NCBI GenBank assembly: GCA_020629515.1
Contig: JAHDDE010000016.1
Coordinates: forward strand, 17,653 to 81,652
Direction: 5' to 3'
Length of the DNA: 64,000 bases
Origin: Saprospiraceae bacterium
GTDB taxonomy: Bacteria; Bacteroidota; Bacteroidia; Chitinophagales; Saprospiraceae
The notes below the pieces were generated by a model that saw only the letters and a program-made list of their open reading frames with translations, had not been told where the DNA came from and made no database searches. Both the position numbers and the translations under genes were made by a program. Shown here in pieces: positions 63,566 to 64,000 of this stretch. Each line of letters starts with the position of its first letter. The first letter of the stretch is position 1.

Positions 63566-63787
63566 TCACAAGATAACAATGCTTTTAGCCTCTTTCTCCC
63601 TCACTGCTATGAAAGTATCTCCCAACTTAAGGCAGTAAGCCCCGCCAAATGGAGACTTCCTAATCATAGTGATACGACTATCGGGTATGATGCCAACCGT
63701 TAGTAGTTTACAGGCCATACTCGAATCCGAAAATTCCTTTACCGTAGCCTCTTCACCATTTTGTAGATCTAATACGCTTCTATTCAT
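63566..63787 (-). CDS. feoA: FeoA family protein
   Basis: A 73-aa SH3-like protein that assists FeoB. Typical features are LDLQNGEEATVKEFSDS, LLTVGIIPDSRITMIRKSPFGGAYCLKLG (from LLTVG to LKLG) and FIAVREKEAKSI. ATG at 63787 is preferred to TTG at 63793. First gene of feoA-feoB. The 186-bp region upstream has an AGGATAT/ATATCCT inverted repeat that may be involved in control. Confidence 0.93.
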   Translation of the reverse strand: MNRSVLDLQNGEEATVKEFSDSSMACKLLTVGIIPDSRITMIRKSPFGGAYCLKLGDTFIAVREKEAKSIVIL

Positions 63788-63892
63788 CAGCAAGTGTCAC
63801 AACTTAAAAAATGCAAGAATAACCAAATTCTAAAGGATATGACAACTTGAATTGTTGATAAAAGACTAACAAATTTAGGTAGATAATCAAAT

Positions 63893-63913
63893 AGGATATA
63901 TCAAACATATCCT
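63893..63913. promoter_or_regulatory. Inverted repeat between feoA and the right-edge gene
   Basis: AGGATAT (63893-63899) and ATATCCT (63907-63913), 7-bp arms with a 7-bp spacer. A further AAGGATATG lies at about 63833. It could be an iron-responsive operator for feoAB or a site for the divergent gene; only symmetry and position support it. Confidence 0.3.
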
Positions 63914-63973
63914 TTCAAAAAGTTGTTGTATACCTAAAGTGTTATATACCTTGACTTATAATTAACCGAGTCT

Positions 63974-64000
63974 ATGAAAAAAATAGCTTTAATAGCTCAT
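63974..64000 (+). CDS. Start of a gene, possibly methylglyoxal synthase, cut by window edge
   Basis: Nine codons from ATG at 63974 read MKKIALIAH. This matches the N-terminus of methylglyoxal synthases (IALIAHD), but the piece is too short for certainty. It diverges from feoA. Confidence 0.35.

Noticed and set aside
63565..63579. FeoB starting at TTG inside feoA
   Set aside because: The ATG at 63564, directly after the feoA stop, is the simpler start.

Overview
This window is a stretch of a Bacteroidota chromosome, most like Saprospiria or a related marine lineage. The evidence is low GC content, type IX secretion (T9SS) C-terminal sorting domains on several large secreted proteins, Bacteroidota-typical families (GLPGLI, a DUF5777-like beta-barrel, DUF4139 with a carboxypeptidase-regulatory-like insert, SdrD B-like repeats), a TTG-N20-TATATTTG promoter of the Bacteroidota housekeeping type, and few clear Shine-Dalgarno sites. 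No rRNA, tRNA, CRISPR array, insertion sequence or prophage was seen. Most of the window is ordinary core genome in short operons on both strands.

Left part (1-9.8 kb): the 5' four-fifths of glutamate synthase (gltB, running off the left edge), an orphan TPR sensor kinase, and the proton-translocating transhydrogenase operon pntA1-pntA2-pntB. Region 9.8-17.5 kb looks accessory and catabolic. A flavin monooxygenase and a diiron hydroxylase fused to two CDGSH iron-sulfur motifs diverge from a TetR regulator, which is followed by an aldehyde dehydrogenase, a DUF3604 protein, a haloalkane dehalogenase and a DUF1330-like protein. Together they could oxidise, dehalogenate and process a lipid-like or halogenated substrate, though the substrate is not known.

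Middle (17.5-54.7 kb): guaB, tadA, pcm, asd, rlmB, recX, mscS, an aminopeptidase P, rpoN, an O-antigen ligase-like gene, pheS-hisS-gatA and an MltD-like transglycosylase. These are mixed with cell-surface genes: an M36 protease, lamin-tail and SdrD-repeat proteins, a cytochrome c with a beta-barrel partner, and a VWA lipoprotein. Two sigma-54-type elements lie in front of rpoN and one in front of the transglycosylase. A 44-codon membrane protein gene lies at 40681-40815.

Right part (54.8-64 kb): an ECF sigma factor and a membrane anti-sigma-like protein precede the most unusual locus. Here a compact inverted-repeat element (best read as a roughly 75-nt minus-strand RNA with an intrinsic terminator) is followed by a 59-aa secreted cysteine peptide, a GLPGLI protein, a second peptide copy that keeps a 41-bp identical piece of the signal-peptide sequence but has a diverged body, a second GLPGLI protein, and a large outer-membrane beta-barrel of the TonB-receptor type. 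I regard this peptide/GLPGLI/receptor array as the best candidate for an undescribed system. The ferrous-iron transporter feoA-feoB closes the window, with the first nine codons of a possible mgsA at the right edge.
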